Assembly (NCBI GenBank): GCA_014284505.1
Contig: JAAFYY010000001.1
Coordinates: 3,782,001-3,846,000, forward strand
DNA: 64,000 nucleotides
Source of the DNA: Streptacidiphilus sp. 4-A2
GTDB lineage: Bacteria; Actinomycetota; Actinomycetes; Streptomycetales; Streptomycetaceae
Reading direction: 5' to 3'
Shown here: one piece after another, positions 45,586 to 56,359 of the stretch
How positions within the stretch are numbered: the stretch's first letter is position 1
How the letters are laid out: each line of letters begins with the position of its first letter
Notes under the pieces: generated by a model
The model's input: the letters and a program-made list of their open reading frames with translations, nothing else
Databases searched by the model: none
Told to the model about the DNA's origin: nothing
Made by a program: the position numbers and the translations under genes

Positions 45586-47534
45586 TCTGGCTCCCCTCCT
45601 CCGATGCCGCTGTGCACGGCTGACGCCTCTTCGGTTCCCCGTTCGCCCAGCCCGACGGCCCCGGCGAAGCCCGCGCACTGGGCGGCGATGCCAGGACCGG
45701 TGAGACCGAGCTCGTCCAGGATCTCACTGCGCGAGGCGTGGGCCAGGAACTCCTGCGAGATCCCCAGCTCACGCGTCGGGACGTCGATGTCGGCGTCCCG
45801 CAGCGCCTGGGCGACGGCCGTGCCGACGCCGCCGACCCGGCCGTTGTCCTCGACGGTCACCACCAGCCGGTGCCGGGCCGCCAGCTCGGTCAGCGCCGCC
45901 GGGACCGGCTTTACCCAGCGCGGGTCGACCACGGTGCTGGTCAGCCCGTGCGCGGTGAGCAGCGCGGCGGCGTCCAGGCAGGCCGGGGCCATGGTGCCGA
46001 CGGCCACCAGCAGCAGGTCGGGCGCGGTGCCCGGCGCGGCGGTGCGCAGCAGTACGTCCACGCCCCCGGTGGTCTCGACGGCGGGGATCGGCGGGCCGAC
46101 CACGGCCTTGGGGTAGCGCAGCACGGTGGGCGCATCGTCCACGTCCAGGGCCTCCGCGAGCAGCGCGCGGAGCTGGTCGGCGTCGCGGGGCGCGGCCAGC
46201 CGCAGCCCGGGGACGACCTGCAGGAGGGACATGTCCCACATGCCGTTGTGACTGGCGCCGTCGGTGCCGGTGACCCCGGCCCGGTCCAGCACGAAGGTGA
46301 CGCCGCAGCGGTGCAGCGCCACATCCATCAGCACCTGGTCGAAGGCCCGGTTCAGGAAGGTCGCGTAGACCACGAACACCGGGTGCAGCCCGCCGGTGGC
46401 CAGCCCGGCCGCGCTGACCGCGGCGTGCTGCTCGGCGATGCCCACGTCGAAGAACCGCTCCGGGAACTCCCGGGCGAACTTGGTCAGGCCGAGCGGGGCG
46501 CCCATGGCGGCGGTGATGGCGACCACCTCCGGCCGCCGGCGGGCGAGCTCGACCAGTTCGTTGCCGAGGACCGAGGTCCAGGAGGTGCCGCGGGCCGGTT
46601 CCAGCGGCTCGCAGGTGATCGGGTCGATGGCGCCGACCTGGTGGAAGTGGTCGGCCTCGTCGAGTTCGGCGGGGCGGTAGCCGCGGCCCTTCTCGGTGAT
46701 GCAGTGCACGATGACCGGCCCGCCGAAGCCCCTGGCCCGCCTCAGTGCGGACTCCAGCGCCTGCTCGTCGTGGCCGTCGATGGGACCGACGTACTTCAGC
46801 CCGAGGTCCTCGAACATGCCCTGCGGGGCGAAGGTGTCCTTGAAGCCCTTCTTGGCGCCGTGCAGGGCCTCGTAGAGAGGCGCGCCCAGGCCGGGGGTGC
46901 GCTGGAGCGCGTCCTTGCCCCAGGACAGGAAGCGCTCGTAGCCCTGGCTGGTGCGCAGCGTGGCCAGGTGGTTGGCCAGGCCGCCGATGGTGGGCGCGTA
47001 GGAGCGCTCGTTGTCGTTGACCACGATGATCACCGGGCGGTCCTTGGCCTCGGCGATGTTGTTCAGCGCCTCCCAGGCCATGCCGCCGGTGAGCGCGCCG
47101 TCGCCGATGACGGCGACCACCTGCCGCCCGTGCAGCCCGCGGATCTCGTTGGCCTTGGCCAGGCCGTCGGCGTAGCCGAGGACGGTCGAGGCATGCGAGT
47201 TCTCGATGACGTCGTGCTCGGACTCGGCCCGCGAGGGGTAGCCGGAGAGGCCCCCGCGCGACTTGAGCCGGGTGAAGTCCTGACGGCCGGTGAGCAGCTT
47301 GTGCACATAGCTCTGGTGACCGGTGTCGAAGAGGATGCGGTCCCTGGGCGAGTCGAACACCCGGTGCAGCGCGATGGTCAGCTCGACCACGCCCAGGTTG
47401 GGTCCGAGGTGTCCGCCCGTTCGGGTGACGGCTTCGATCAGGAACTCACGGATCTCCTCGGCGAGGCGCGGCAGCTGCTCGGCGGGCAGCCCGCGCAGAT
47501 CTGACGGCTCGTGGATGGACTCCAGCAGGGTCAT
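45582..47534 (-). CDS. dxs: 1-deoxy-D-xylulose-5-phosphate synthase
   Basis: Intact, 650 residues. It makes DXP from pyruvate and glyceraldehyde 3-phosphate, the first step of the MEP pathway, using thiamine diphosphate. [20 protein letters not shown] is near the N-terminus, the ThDP/Mg motif is [18 protein letters not shown], the transketolase Pyr domain carries [16 protein letters not shown], and the C-terminal domain ends with [19 protein letters not shown] 47534 ([13 protein letters not shown]) has GAAGGTGA upstream. It overlaps hpnO by 4 nt and follows ispG by 45 bp. Hopanoid clusters of Streptomyces carry such a dedicated dxs in addition to a housekeeping copy. Confidence 0.97.
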   Translation of the reverse strand: MTLLESIHEPSDLRGLPAEQLPRLAEEIREFLIEAVTRTGGHLGPNLGVVELTIALHRVFDSPRDRILFDTGHQSYVHKLLTGRQDFTRLKSRGGLSGYPSRAESEHDVIENSHASTVLGYADGLAKANEIRGLHGRQVVAVIGDGALTGGMAWEALNNIAEAKDRPVIIVVNDNERSYAPTIGGLANHLATLRTSQGYERFLSWGKDALQRTPGLGAPLYEALHGAKKGFKDTFAPQGMFEDLGLKYVGPIDGHDEQALESALRRARGFGGPVIVHCITEKGRGYRPAELDEADHFHQVGAIDPITCEPLEPARGTSWTSVLGNELVELARRRPEVVAITAAMGAPLGLTKFAREFPERFFDVGIAEQHAAVSAAGLATGGLHPVFVVYATFLNRAFDQVLMDVALHRCGVTFVLDRAGVTGTDGASHNGMWDMSLLQVVPGLRLAAPRDADQLRALLAEALDVDDAPTVLRYPKAVVGPPIPAVETTGGVDVLLRTAAPGTAPDLLLVAVGTMAPACLDAAALLTAHGLTSTVVDPRWVKPVPAALTELAARHRLVVTVEDNGRVGGVGTAVAQALRDADIDVPTRELGISQEFLAHASRSEILDELGLTGPGIAAQCAGFAGAVGLGERGTEEASAVHSGIGGGEPE

Positions 47535-47579
47535 GGGATCACCTTCGTTCCGCGGGTGGACAGTTGGCAGGACGCACGG

Positions 47580-48733
47580 TCAGTGGACGTCGACGGTCGG
47601 GGTACCGGCTTCGGCGCCGGCATTCTGAATCGTTTCTGCCAGTTTCAGTGCCTCCTCGATCAGGGTCTCCACGATCTTCGACTCCGGCACGGTCTTGATC
47701 ACCTCGCCCTTGACGAAGATCTGCCCCTTGCCGTTGCCCGAGGCCACACCCAGATCGGCCTCCCGCGCCTCACCCGGACCGTTCACCACACACCCCATCA
47801 CCGCCACCCGCAACGGCACCTCCATCCCCTCGAGCCCCGCGGTGACCTCCTCCGCCAGCTTGTACACATCCACCTGCGCCCGCCCGCACGACGGACACGA
47901 CACGATCTCCAGCCCCCGCTGCCGCAGATTCAACGACTCCAGAATCTGGTTCCCCACCTTGATCTCCTCCGCCGGAGGAGCCGACAACGACACCCGGATC
48001 GTGTCCCCGATCCCCTGCGACAACAGCGCACCGAACGCCACCGCCGACTTGATCGTCCCCTGGAACGCCGGACCCGCCTCGGGTCACCCCCAGGTGCAGC
48101 GGATATCGCACGACTCCCCAGCAGCCGGTACGCCGCCACCATCACCACCGGGTCGTTGTGCTTCACCGAGATCTTGATGTCCCGGAACCCGTGCTCCTCG
48201 AACAGCGAGCACTCCCACAGCGCGACTCCACCAGCGCCTCCGGAGTCGCCCGCCCGTACTTCTCCAGCAGCCGCCGGTCCAGCGAACCCGCGTTCACCCC
48301 GATCCGGATCGGCACCCCGCGTCCCCGGCCGCCTTCGCGATCTCCTTGACCTGGTCGTCGAACTGCCGGATGTTCCCCGGGTTCACCCGCACCGCCGCAC
48401 ACCCGCGTCGATCGCCGCGAACACGTACTTCGGCTGGAAATGGATGTCCGCGATCACCGGGATCTGCGACTTGCGCGCGATCGTCGCCAGCGCGTCCGCG
48501 TCGTCCTGCGAGGGACACGCCACCCGCACGATCTGACACCCCGACGCCGTCAGCTGCGCGATCTGCTGCAACGTCGCGTTGACGTCCGAGGTCACCGTGG
48601 TGGTCATGGACTGCACCGAGATCGGCGCACCCCCACCGACCGGCACACTGCCGACCATGATCTGGCGGCTCTTCCGCCGCTCAGCGAGCGGCTTGAGCGG
48701 GGTGGACGGCATTCCCAGCGAGATCGCGGTCAT
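47580..48733 (-). CDS. ispG: (E)-4-hydroxy-3-methylbut-2-enyl-diphosphate synthase (frame breaks)
   Basis: IspG (GcpE), the Fe-S enzyme of the MEP pathway, about 385 residues. [20 protein letters not shown] and [19 protein letters not shown] open the TIM barrel. [29 protein letters not shown] and [17 protein letters not shown] follow across breaks near 48400, 48320, 48225, 48110 and 48080. The 4Fe-4S ligands are in [12 protein letters not shown] and [11 protein letters not shown]. It ends [12 protein letters not shown] 48733 ([10 protein letters not shown]) is the family start; the frame is open further upstream through a Thr/Pro/Ala repeat. With dxs it supplies precursor for the operon. Confidence 0.92.
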
Positions 48734-48742
48734 AACGAGCAC

Positions 48743-49059
48743 CGGTCCTTTCCTAGTGCGAGGTGTCTTGTGCCTGGTGCCTGGTGCTGGCGTGCTTGGT
48801 GCCGGAGTGCGTGGTGCCGGAGTGCGTGGTGCTGCTGTGCCTGGTGCGGTGCGTGCTGGGTGCGGTGCTGTCATGGGCGTGAGGGGTCGTGGACCGGCGT
48901 CCGGTGGATCGGCTGCGTCCTTGATGAGCTGCCTCGTTGCTCGCTCGCACGGCGGCGTCGCACCGTCGTGCCGCGCTGTGGGGTTGCACTGTTGAGTTGC
49001 GGTGTCGCGGTGTTGAGTTGCGGTGCTGGGCGGCCCGGCGCCGGGTCAGGGGCGCCGGG
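48743..49059. repeat. Repeat-filled gap between hpnG and ispG (usual hpnH position)
   Basis: Three repeat families fill this 317-bp gap. Four 15-bp units (GTGCCGGAGTGCGTG type) lie at 48799-48858 with diverged copies before. GTTGAGTTGCGGTG occurs at 48991 and 49012. Two identical 14-bp units GGCGCCGGGTCAGG lie at 49037-49064 and contain the hpnG stop. No hpnH remnant is readable. It is the only long gap in an otherwise overlapping operon. Confidence 0.85.
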
Positions 49060-49656
49060 TCAGGGGCGCCAGGCGGCGAGCACCGGGGCCGCGGCGCGCA
49101 GGATGCGCCAGGCCCGCAGGCCGTGGACCAGGGTGCCCGGACGCAGCAGTTCCTGCTCCGGGGTGTCGACGATGACCCTGACCGCGGCTGCCGGAACACC
49201 CTCGGGCAGCTCCCGCAGCGCGGCAGAAGTCTCCATGTCGACACAGAGCACGCCGTCGGCGTGCAGGGCGGCCCGTTCGGCGCCCCGCACAATGCGGTCG
49301 GCGGTGTACAGCGGGCCGCTGCGGACGGTCATACCGGTGTGGCTCAGGGCGTCGGCGAGGCGGCCGGCGCCCGGTAGTTGGACTGGTTCTCCCAGCGTGT
49401 CGCGCACCTGAGTGGCAACCACGATCTCTCCGGGCCGTATTCCCGGCCCCACCGCGGCCCCGAAGCCCGCGAACAGGAACGCGCGGGGGCGTACGCCCCC
49501 GCGCCAGTTCCCCGCTGATGGAGCGTCCGGCCCGCTGCGCACCATACCGGTGCGCAGCAGCCGGACCCCGGGCATCCGCCCGGCGGGCCGCAGGGCCCCG
49601 CGCTCAGCGCCCAGCGCACAGGCGAGGAGCAGCGGGTCCGGCGGTGCGGTGGTCAT
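49060..49656 (-). CDS. hpnG: HpnG-type hopanoid nucleosidase/phosphorylase
   Basis: Intact, 198 residues, nucleoside phosphorylase superfamily. LLLACALGAERGALRPAGR opens it, AFLFAGFGAAVGPGIRPGEIVVAT is the phosphate/ribose loop, and VLCVDMETSAALRELPEGVPAAAVRVIVDT carries the Met-Glu pair for ribose contact and a C-terminal Asp. HpnG releases adenine from adenosylhopane to give ribosylhopane. ATG 49656 overlaps the shc stop by 4 nt (ATGA). The stop lies inside a 14-bp direct repeat, so the C-terminus may have been shaped by repeat turnover. Confidence 0.9.
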   Translation of the reverse strand: MTTAPPDPLLLACALGAERGALRPAGRMPGVRLLRTGMVRSGPDAPSAGNWRGGVRPRAFLFAGFGAAVGPGIRPGEIVVATQVRDTLGEPVQLPGAGRLADALSHTGMTVRSGPLYTADRIVRGAERAALHADGVLCVDMETSAALRELPEGVPAAAVRVIVDTPEQELLRPGTLVHGLRAWRILRAAAPVLAAWRP

Positions 49657-51638
49657 CCCCGGCTCCGCCCAGCGGCCACATACCGGCCCAGCGCGGTCAC
49701 CGGGAAGACCAGCCGGTAGAGGTTGTAGTTGATGGAGAAGTCCCAGGGGAAGCCGGTCCCGGTGAACTCCGGCTCGTCCCAGGTGCCCTCGGGCAGCTGG
49801 GTCGCGGCCAGCCAGCGCACGCCCGGTCGACCACCCCGCCGCTCCCCCCACCGCGAGCAGCGCCATCAGCGCCCAGGCGGTCTGCGAGGCGGTGGAGGTC
49901 CCCGCCCGGCCCAGCTGCGGTCGGTGTAGGAGCGCATGTCCTCGCCCCAGCCGCCGTCGGCGTTCTGGTGCCGCTCCAGCCAGCGCACCGCGCGCCGGAT
50001 CGCCGGATGCGAGCTGGGGATCCCGGCCTCGGCCAGTGCCGGCAGCACCGATCCGACCCCGTAGATGTAGTTGGTCCCCCAGCGGCCGAACCAGGAGCCG
50101 TCCTCCTCCTGCTCCCGCAGCAGCCACTCGATGCCGCGGCGGATCCTCGGGTCGTTCGCCAGCCCGGACACGGCGGCCATCTCCACCACATGGGCGGTGA
50201 CATCGGCCGAGGGCGGGTCGATGACCTCGCCGAAGTCGCAGAACGGCAGCTTGTTCGGCAGGGTGCTGGTGTTGTCGACGTCGAACGCGGCCCAGGCGCC
50301 GTTCTTGGACTGCATGCCCAGGGTCCACTCGATACCGCGGCGTACGGCGGCGTCCACCCGCTCGGGATCGGGGTGCTTGATCCGCTTCAGCGACAGCACC
50401 ACCTCGGCGGTGTCGTCGATGTCCGGGTAGTTGTCGTTGTCGAACTCGAACGCCCAGCCGCCGGCCGGGAGCTTGGGCCGCTGGACCGCCCAGTCACCGC
50501 GCTTGGTGATCTCCTCGGCGAGCATCCAGTCGGCGGCGCGCACCAGCGCCGGGTGGTCCTTGGGCAGTCCGGCGTCGCTGAGCGCGATGGCGGCGAGGCA
50601 GGTGTCCCACACCGGCGACTGGCAGGCTTCGATCCAGCGGTGGCCCTCGTCGGTGTGCACGGTGAAGTTGTCGAAGGCGGCCAGGCCGGCCTTCATCACC
50701 GGGTGGTCCAGCTCGTAGCCGAGCAGGTGCAGCGCGATCAGCGAGTAGACCGCGGGCGGCTGGATCCCGCCCCAGCAGCCGTCGGCCTCCTGCCGGTCGA
50801 TGATCCAGCGGGCGGCCTGCTGGAGCGCGTTGCGCCGCAGCGGCTTCACCGGCATCCGGTGGTAGAGGTGCAGCAGCCGGTCGAGCCGCTCGAAGATGCC
50901 GTCCCAGGTGTAGGGGGCGGCGAACGGCCGACTGGGGTAGGGGTCGGCCGGGTCGGTGTGCAGCTCGGTGAGGTCGAACGGCGCCTGACGGACCGGCCGG
51001 TGGGCCGAGACCACGGTCAGCGGGACGATGGTCTGCCGGGCCCAGCAGCCGAACGAGTAGATGTTCAGCGGCACCTGGCGAGGCAGGAAGATGATCTCCG
51101 GCGGGAGGTCCGGCAGCCGGTCCCAGGGCCACCAGCCGAACAGCGCCAGCCAGATCCGGGTGAACACCCGGGAGCCGGCGATACCGCCGTGCTCCCGGAT
51201 GTACGCCGAGGCCCGCCGCATGTGCGGGGCCTGCGGGTCGTCGCCGGCCAGCTTCAGGGCCACATAGGCCTCGACCGTGGCGGACAGCTCCGGCGGGCCG
51301 CCGTAGAAGGTGGCCCAGGTGCCGTCCGGCTGCTGCTGCGAGCGGATCCAGTCCCCGGTGGCCCGGGTCTGCTCCTCGGTACGGATGCCCAGGAACTGAC
51401 GCAGCAGCAGGTCTTCTGCGTCCATGGTGACATTGGTCTCCAGATTGCCCTTCCACCAGCCGGTGGGGTCCTGGAGGCCGAGCAGGTGATCCACGGCTCG
51501 CTCGAGCGTGCTTGCGGCCAGATCGGCGGTACTTGTCGCTGAGTTGGAGTCGTCCCGCCCAGCCTCCTCAGTGGTGCTCTCCGCGGCGGGCTCAGGATCG
51601 TACTGTGGTTCGAGCCTGCCGTCCGCGGTTGCTGTCAT
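49653..51638 (-). CDS. shc: Squalene-hopene cyclase (frame breaks near the C-terminus)
   Basis: About 662 residues. It protonates squalene and folds it to hopene/hopanol at the membrane. The catalytic DxDD motif is DIDDTAEV, preceded by GGWAFEFDNDNYP. QW repeats include GGWKGNLE-type GWWKGNLETN, GTWATFYGG, GAWAAFDVDN, GSWFGRWG and GGWGEDMRSY. Breaks near 49920 and 49830 disturb the last 90 residues; the corrected end is FPWDFSINYNLYRLVFPVTALGRYVAAGRSRG. ATG 51638 has GAGAGG upstream and lies 4 bp after the prenyl-synthase stop. It overlaps hpnG. Confidence 0.96.
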
Positions 51639-51642
51639 TGCG

Positions 51643-52764
51643 TCACCTCTCCCTGACCACGACGAATTCGGCGAGTGCGGCGAACTGCTCCCTGACTCCG
51701 GCGGGCATCGGCACCTCGTCCAGCGCGGCAAGCGCTGTCTTGTGCTGCCGTCGTGCCTCGTCGGCGGTCCAGGCTCGTCCACCCGCCTCTTCGATCAAAG
51801 CCGCACGGACCGCGAGTTGTTCCTCGTCCTCGTGGCCGCGGCCCTCCGGGTCGGCCAGCAGCTCGGCCAGACGCCGCGAGGCGGCGTTGTCGGCGGCCAG
51901 TGCCGCGGCGACCGGAAGGGACTTCTTGCGCTGCCGCAGATCACCGAAGTTGGGCTTGCCGGTGACCTCGGTCGCCCCCCAGATACCGAGCAGGTCGTCC
52001 ACCGCCTGGAAGGACAGGCCGAGGTGGTACCCGTAGCGCTCCAGGGCGTCCGCCGAGGCGTCCTCGATCCCGGCCAGCACCGCGCCGATCGAGGCCGAGA
52101 CGGCGAGCAGCGCGCCGGTCTTGTTGCCCTCCATCTCCAGGCACTCCTCGACGGTGACCCGGTCGCGGTGCTCGAAGGAGAGGTCCTGCGCCTGGCCGTC
52201 GATCAGCTTGCGGGTGGCCAGGGTGATCCGCTGGACCGCCCGGCCGGCGTCGATGGCGGTGGTGGTGCCGAGGTCGGCGGCCTCCATCAGCACCTCGTTG
52301 GCCAGCGCGAACATGGCGTCACCGACCAGGATGGCCTGGGCCGGGCCGAACACCGTCCACACCGTGGCCCGGTGCCGGCGCTGCTCGTCACCGTCCATCA
52401 GGTCGTCGTGGAGCAGCGAGAAGTTGTGCACCAGTTCGACCGCGACCCCGCCCGGGATGCCCACCTCCGCGGACACGCCCGCCGCCTGCGCGGACAGCAG
52501 TGCCAGCGCCGGGCGGACGGCCTTGCCGCTGTCGCCCTCGGTCGGCCGGCCCTCGGCGTCGGTCCAGCCGAAGTGGTACGCGGAGACCCGGTCCATCGGC
52601 GGGGCGAACCGCCCCACCGCCTCCCGCAGGACCGGAGTGCAGAGAGTTCTCCCTCGTTCGAGCAGGGCCGACACATCCGCCTGGTCCACCGTCTGTGCCT
52701 CTTCGGGGCGCGAAACCACGCTGGTTCCCTCTCCGCTTGTCTGCTGGGCTGCTGTCGCTGTCAT
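51643..52764 (-). CDS. Polyprenyl (farnesyl) diphosphate synthase
   Basis: Intact, 373 residues. The first Asp-rich motif is HDDLMDGDEQRR and the second is FQAVDDLLGIWG, with GKPNFGDLRQRKKSLPVAAAL after it. This is the trans-isoprenyl diphosphate synthase of the hopanoid operon, which most likely makes farnesyl diphosphate for HpnD/HpnC, though geranylgeranyl length is not excluded by motif alone. ATG 52764 overlaps the hpnE stop (ATGA). MTATAAQQTS is followed by a variable leader of about 40 residues. Confidence 0.93.
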   Translation of the reverse strand: MTATAAQQTSGEGTSVVSRPEEAQTVDQADVSALLERGRTLCTPVLREAVGRFAPPMDRVSAYHFGWTDAEGRPTEGDSGKAVRPALALLSAQAAGVSAEVGIPGGVAVELVHNFSLLHDDLMDGDEQRRHRATVWTVFGPAQAILVGDAMFALANEVLMEAADLGTTTAIDAGRAVQRITLATRKLIDGQAQDLSFEHRDRVTVEECLEMEGNKTGALLAVSASIGAVLAGIEDASADALERYGYHLGLSFQAVDDLLGIWGATEVTGKPNFGDLRQRKKSLPVAAALAADNAASRRLAELLADPEGRGHEDEEQLAVRAALIEEAGGRAWTADEARRQHKTALAALDEVPMPAGVREQFAALAEFVVVRER

Positions 52765-54159
52765 GTCGCACCTGCCTGCCGTTGCGTCAACACGTCATTG
52801 GGCGGCGCCAGGGCGGCCCTCGCGGCGGCGTTCCCGCTGCGTACCGCGCTCTCCATGGTCGCGGGCCACCCGGTGGCGGTCCACGAGCCGGCCAGGAAGA
52901 GCCCGGGGGTGCGGGTGACCGCCCCGGGGCGCAGCCGCGCGGAGCCGGGAGCGGGGGCGAAGGTCGCGGTGCGCTCCCGGGTGACGAAGAAGTCGGTGAC
53001 CTGCGCCCCGCGTGCGGCCGGCAGCAGCCGCTCCAGCTCGGGCAGGTAACGCCGCCGCAGCTCGGCCACCGGCAGCTCGATCTCGTCCTGTGCCGCCGAC
53101 TGCGACAGCGCCAGGTACTGCCCGGGACCGGTCATCCCGGAGTGCCCGGTGCGGTCGAAGACCCACTGCACCGGGGAGTTGAGCGCGGTCAGGAAGGGCG
53201 GTCCAGCACGACCCGGTCGTAGCGCACATGAACGTTGAGGATGGGCGCGTAGCCGAGCTCCAGCAGTCGCTCCGGCTGGTCCAGGCTGTCGGGCGGCAGC
53301 AGCTCGTAGGCGGTGTCCTGGGGCACCGCGAGCACCAGGGTGGCGGCCGGCTCCAGCTGCTCCTGCCCGCTCTCCAGGCGCTCGCCCTCGACCAGCACGG
53401 CATGCCCGCCGGCGTCGGCGGGCTTGATCCCGGTGACCCGCGCGCGCAGCAGCACCCGCACTCCCGCGCGCTCCAGCGCGCGCGGGCGGCGTCGTCGTGC
53501 AGCATGCCCAGCGGCACCTTGGCGAAGCCGATGTCGCTGGCGCCCGGGTCGGACAGCAGGCCGGTCTTGAACACCATCGCCGCCAGCGCCAGCGAGGAGT
53601 CGTCGGCGGTGGCGTTCAGGGTGGCCACGCCGTCCAGGTCCCACAGCGCCTGCACCGCGTTCGCGGACTGGCCGTGACGGCGCAGCCAGTCGCCGAAGGA
53701 CTCCTGGTCCAGCGCCGGGTCCTCCAGGTCGAGGCCGCGCAGGGCCAGCGCGGCCCGGCCGGTGGCCAGCCGCTCACCGAGGCTCAGATGCGGGTATCCG
53801 GCCAGGCCGCGGCCCAGGTGCAGCGGCACCGGCAGCGGGTCGCGCCGCAGCGAGCCCTGCCTGCCGGAGGCGGCGTCCCGCACCGGGACGTCCAGCCGCG
53901 GCTGGATCTCCACCTGGCTGGTCACGTCCAGCCGCTGGAGCAGGCCCCGGTAGGCCGTGCAGCAGCGCAGGAAGACATGCTGGCCGTTGTCGACCCAGAG
54001 GTCCCCGCGGCGGAACGAGAAGGCAAGCCCGCCGAGCCTGGGCCGGGCCTCGACCAGGGTGACCCGCACCCCGGCGTCGGCAAGTCGCAGCGCAGCGGTG
54101 ATCCCGGCCAGTCCCCCGCCGACCACCACCGCATGGCTGCCTGCGGTACGCGTACTCAT
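52761..54159 (-). CDS. hpnE: HpnE squalene-forming FAD amine-oxidase-fold enzyme (frame breaks)
   Basis: About 465 residues. The FAD dinucleotide fold is HAVVVGGGLAGITAALRLADAG followed by RPRLGGLAFSFRRGD. HNGQHV-like DNGQHVFLRCCTAYRGLL and TLNATADDSSLALAAMVFK are typical of squalene-associated desaturases. Breaks lie near 53475 and 53190. The C-terminal flavin signature is PGLFLAGSWTATGWPATMESAVRSG. HpnE reduces hydroxysqualene to squalene in the HpnCDE route. Start ATG 54159 has GGAGGG upstream. Confidence 0.93.
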
Positions 54160-54201
54160 CCTGCCCTCCCCGAACAGTCACTGCTCCCTGTGGTTCCCCA
54201 G

Positions 54202-55149
54202 CTACCCTCCGCTACAAACGGGTAGGGCGGGATCAGCCGTGCGTTCAAGAAGCCCGACCCCGGCCAGGCCGGACAGGGCCACATAGGCCTTCTCCCAGGC
54301 CGGGAGCGACATCCGGCCCCGCAGCACGGCCTCCGGATCGGCGGTGATCCGCTCCAGCAGCCGATGGTAGATCCCGGCCATCGCCGCCACACTGGCCCGG
54401 CTGCGCCGGTCCAGCATCGGGAGCAGCAGCAGGCCCTCGTCGAAGTACCCCTGGGCGCGCGCGGCCTCGAACAGCACCAGGCCGCGGAAGTCGCTGCCCG
54501 CGCCCGGGCGGGCGTCGGCGAAGCCCTGCTCGCAGCCGAAGCGGGCGAGGTCCTCCGCCGGGAGGTAGGTCCGGCCGTTGGCCGCGTCCTCGCGGACGTC
54601 CCGCAGGATGTTGGTGAGCTGGAGGCCGAGCCCCAGGGTGTCGGCGTACTCCGCGCCGCGCTTGGGGTCGGTGCAGCCGAAGACGCCGAGCGACAGCCGG
54701 CCGATGGTTCCGGCCACACAGCGGCAGTAGACCCGCAGCTGTTCGAAGGTCTGGTACTCGGTGCCCTTGACGTCCATCTCGACGCCGTCGATCAGCTCGT
54801 CGAAGGCGTCCAGCGGGATCGGGAACAGCGCGGCGGAGTGCGCCAGCGCGACCTTCACCGGGTCCGTGTCCTCGGCCTCCACCGCGCCCTCGCGGATCTC
54901 GTCGAGCAGCGCCCTGGTCCGCCCCAGCTGCTCGGCCTTGCGTTCGACCGGCCAGTCGCCGTCGCCGATGTCGTCGATCCGCCTGGCCAGCGCGTAGATG
55001 GCGGACATCGCCCGGCGCTTGGGCAGCGGCAGCAGCCGGATGCCGTACGAGAAGTTGCGCGCCTGGGCGCCGGTCACCGCCTCACAGTACGAGTACGCCG
55101 CGACCACCTGCGGGGAGACCCGGGAAACCCCCTCCATTCGCCGACTCAC
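54202..55149 (-). CDS. hpnD: HpnD, presqualene diphosphate synthase
   Basis: Intact, 315 residues. The two Asp-rich prenyl-binding motifs are ARRIDDIGDGDW and LTNILRDVREDAANGRTYLP. YCRCVAGTIGRLSLGVFGC lies between them. HpnD couples two farnesyl diphosphates to presqualene diphosphate. I start it at GTG 55149 (VSRRMEGVSRVSP), because this overlaps the corrected hpnC stop as GTGA like other junctions in the operon; ATG 55137 is an alternative. 42 bp separate it from hpnE. Confidence 0.94.
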   Translation of the reverse strand: MSRRMEGVSRVSPQVVAAYSYCEAVTGAQARNFSYGIRLLPLPKRRAMSAIYALARRIDDIGDGDWPVERKAEQLGRTRALLDEIREGAVEAEDTDPVKVALAHSAALFPIPLDAFDELIDGVEMDVKGTEYQTFEQLRVYCRCVAGTIGRLSLGVFGCTDPKRGAEYADTLGLGLQLTNILRDVREDAANGRTYLPAEDLARFGCEQGFADARPGAGSDFRGLVLFEAARAQGYFDEGLLLLPMLDRRSRASVAAMAGIYHRLLERITADPEAVLRGRMSLPAWEKAYVALSGLAGVGLLERTADPALPVCSGG

Positions 55150-56127
55150 CTTCCTCTCGCAAACGTCACTGCCGCCTCGCGCAGCAGTCGGCCCTTCCGG
55201 GGCTTGGGAGCCCCGCCAGCACATCGTTCCCGGCGCCCGCCACGGCAGCCAGGGCGGCATGGCCACCGGCCGTGAAGCCGGCGAGCAGCAGCCGCAGCCG
55301 GCCCTGGACGCTGCCGACCAGCGGAGCGCCCTCGTTCAGCAGTTCGGTTGTCCGCCGCGCCTCGTAGGCGATCAGCGCCCGCAGCTCGGGGCCCGCCCGG
55401 TGGCCGTCCAGATCGGTCTCGGCGACGCCGAAGCGGGCCATGTCCTCGGCCGGGAGGTAGATCCGGCCCCGGGCGCGGTCCTCCGCCACGTCCTGGAGGT
55501 GCTCGACACCTGGAGGGCGCTGCACACCGCGTCGGAGCGGCGGACCCGCTCCGGGGTGGCCAGCCCGGCGAGCTGGAGCACCAGCCGGCCGACCGGGTTG
55601 GCGGAGAGCTCGCAGTAGCCGAGCAGGTCCTCGAAGGTGGCGTAGCGGGTGGTGGTCTGGTCCACCCGGTTGGCCTCGATCAGCGCCCGGAAGGGCTCCG
55701 GGGTGAGCCCGTGCCGGTCGATCACCGGGCAGAGCGCGGCCATCAGCGGATGCCGCGGCCGCTCGGCACCCGGGGCCCGCAGCACCGTCTCGAACGCCCG
55801 GTCGAGGTCGGCTTCAAGGCCGTCCAGCAGTGCCAGCCGGAAGGCGGTCTCCGCCGCATCGTTCCCGGCCGGTTCGGTCCCCGCTGCTTTGTTCGGAGCC
55901 GCTCCGGCCGGGATCGCTCCGTCGGGGATCGCTTCGTCCGGGACGCCGAGCAGCCGGGCGGTGGCGTGCGGGTCGGCCAGGTCCCCGTCGCCGGCGTCGT
56001 CCACCAGGCGGGCGAAGCCGTACACGGCCATCAGACCGGCCCGCATGGACCCGGGCATGAAGAAGGGGGCCACGGGGAAGTTCTCCGCGCCCGCCTTGTC
56101 GAGTACGACGCCCTGCTCCAGGCTCAC
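55146..56127 (-). CDS. hpnC: HpnC, hydroxysqualene synthase (frame breaks, low-complexity insert)
   Basis: First gene of the hopanoid operon, about 327 residues. AGAENFPVAPFFMPGSMRAGLMAVYGFARLVDDAGDGD carries the first Asp-rich motif; after a break near 55510 QDVAEDRARGRIYLPAEDMARFG carries the second. Between them, after LLGVPDE, an unusual insert of about 30 residues (AIPDGAIPAGAAPNK and so on) is encoded by DNA repeats. A second break near 55205 restores the C-terminus KPRKGRLLREAAVTFARGR, whose TGA overlaps the hpnD start. GTG 56127 (VSLEQGVVLDK) is the likely start. HpnC converts presqualene diphosphate to hydroxysqualene. Confidence 0.92.
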
Positions 56128-56359
56128 CGGTGCCGGCCCGTCAGGGCACGGACCTGTGCGGAGCAGGAGTCCGGTCCCGCGCACCCTCGAACTGTCATGA
56201 CCGCCACCCCCCCGTTCTACACCGATCTTGACGACCTGCCCACAGCGGACACGCCCGGGCTGCGCCGAACACCGGCACCGCCCTCGCCCCGTTCCCCCCG
56301 CCACCTGGGCGAACGCATGCGCGACCGCTCGACGGGCGAGTGGGATCTCAGGGATCTTG

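Noticed and set aside
45738..47504. 588-codon open frame on the plus strand
   Set aside because: Exact antisense shadow of intact dxs; no domain and shadow-type composition.
48743..48874. N-terminal extension of IspG through the Thr/Pro/Ala repeat
   Set aside because: The frame is open but IspG proteins start at MTAISLGMP; the repeat peptide is low complexity and unsupported by an RBS.
48743..49059. Degraded hpnH pseudogene in the operon gap
   Set aside because: No radical-SAM Cys motif or other HpnH segment is readable in any frame.
49518..51542. 674-codon open frame on the plus strand
   Set aside because: Antisense to shc, whose motifs and operon position are unambiguous.
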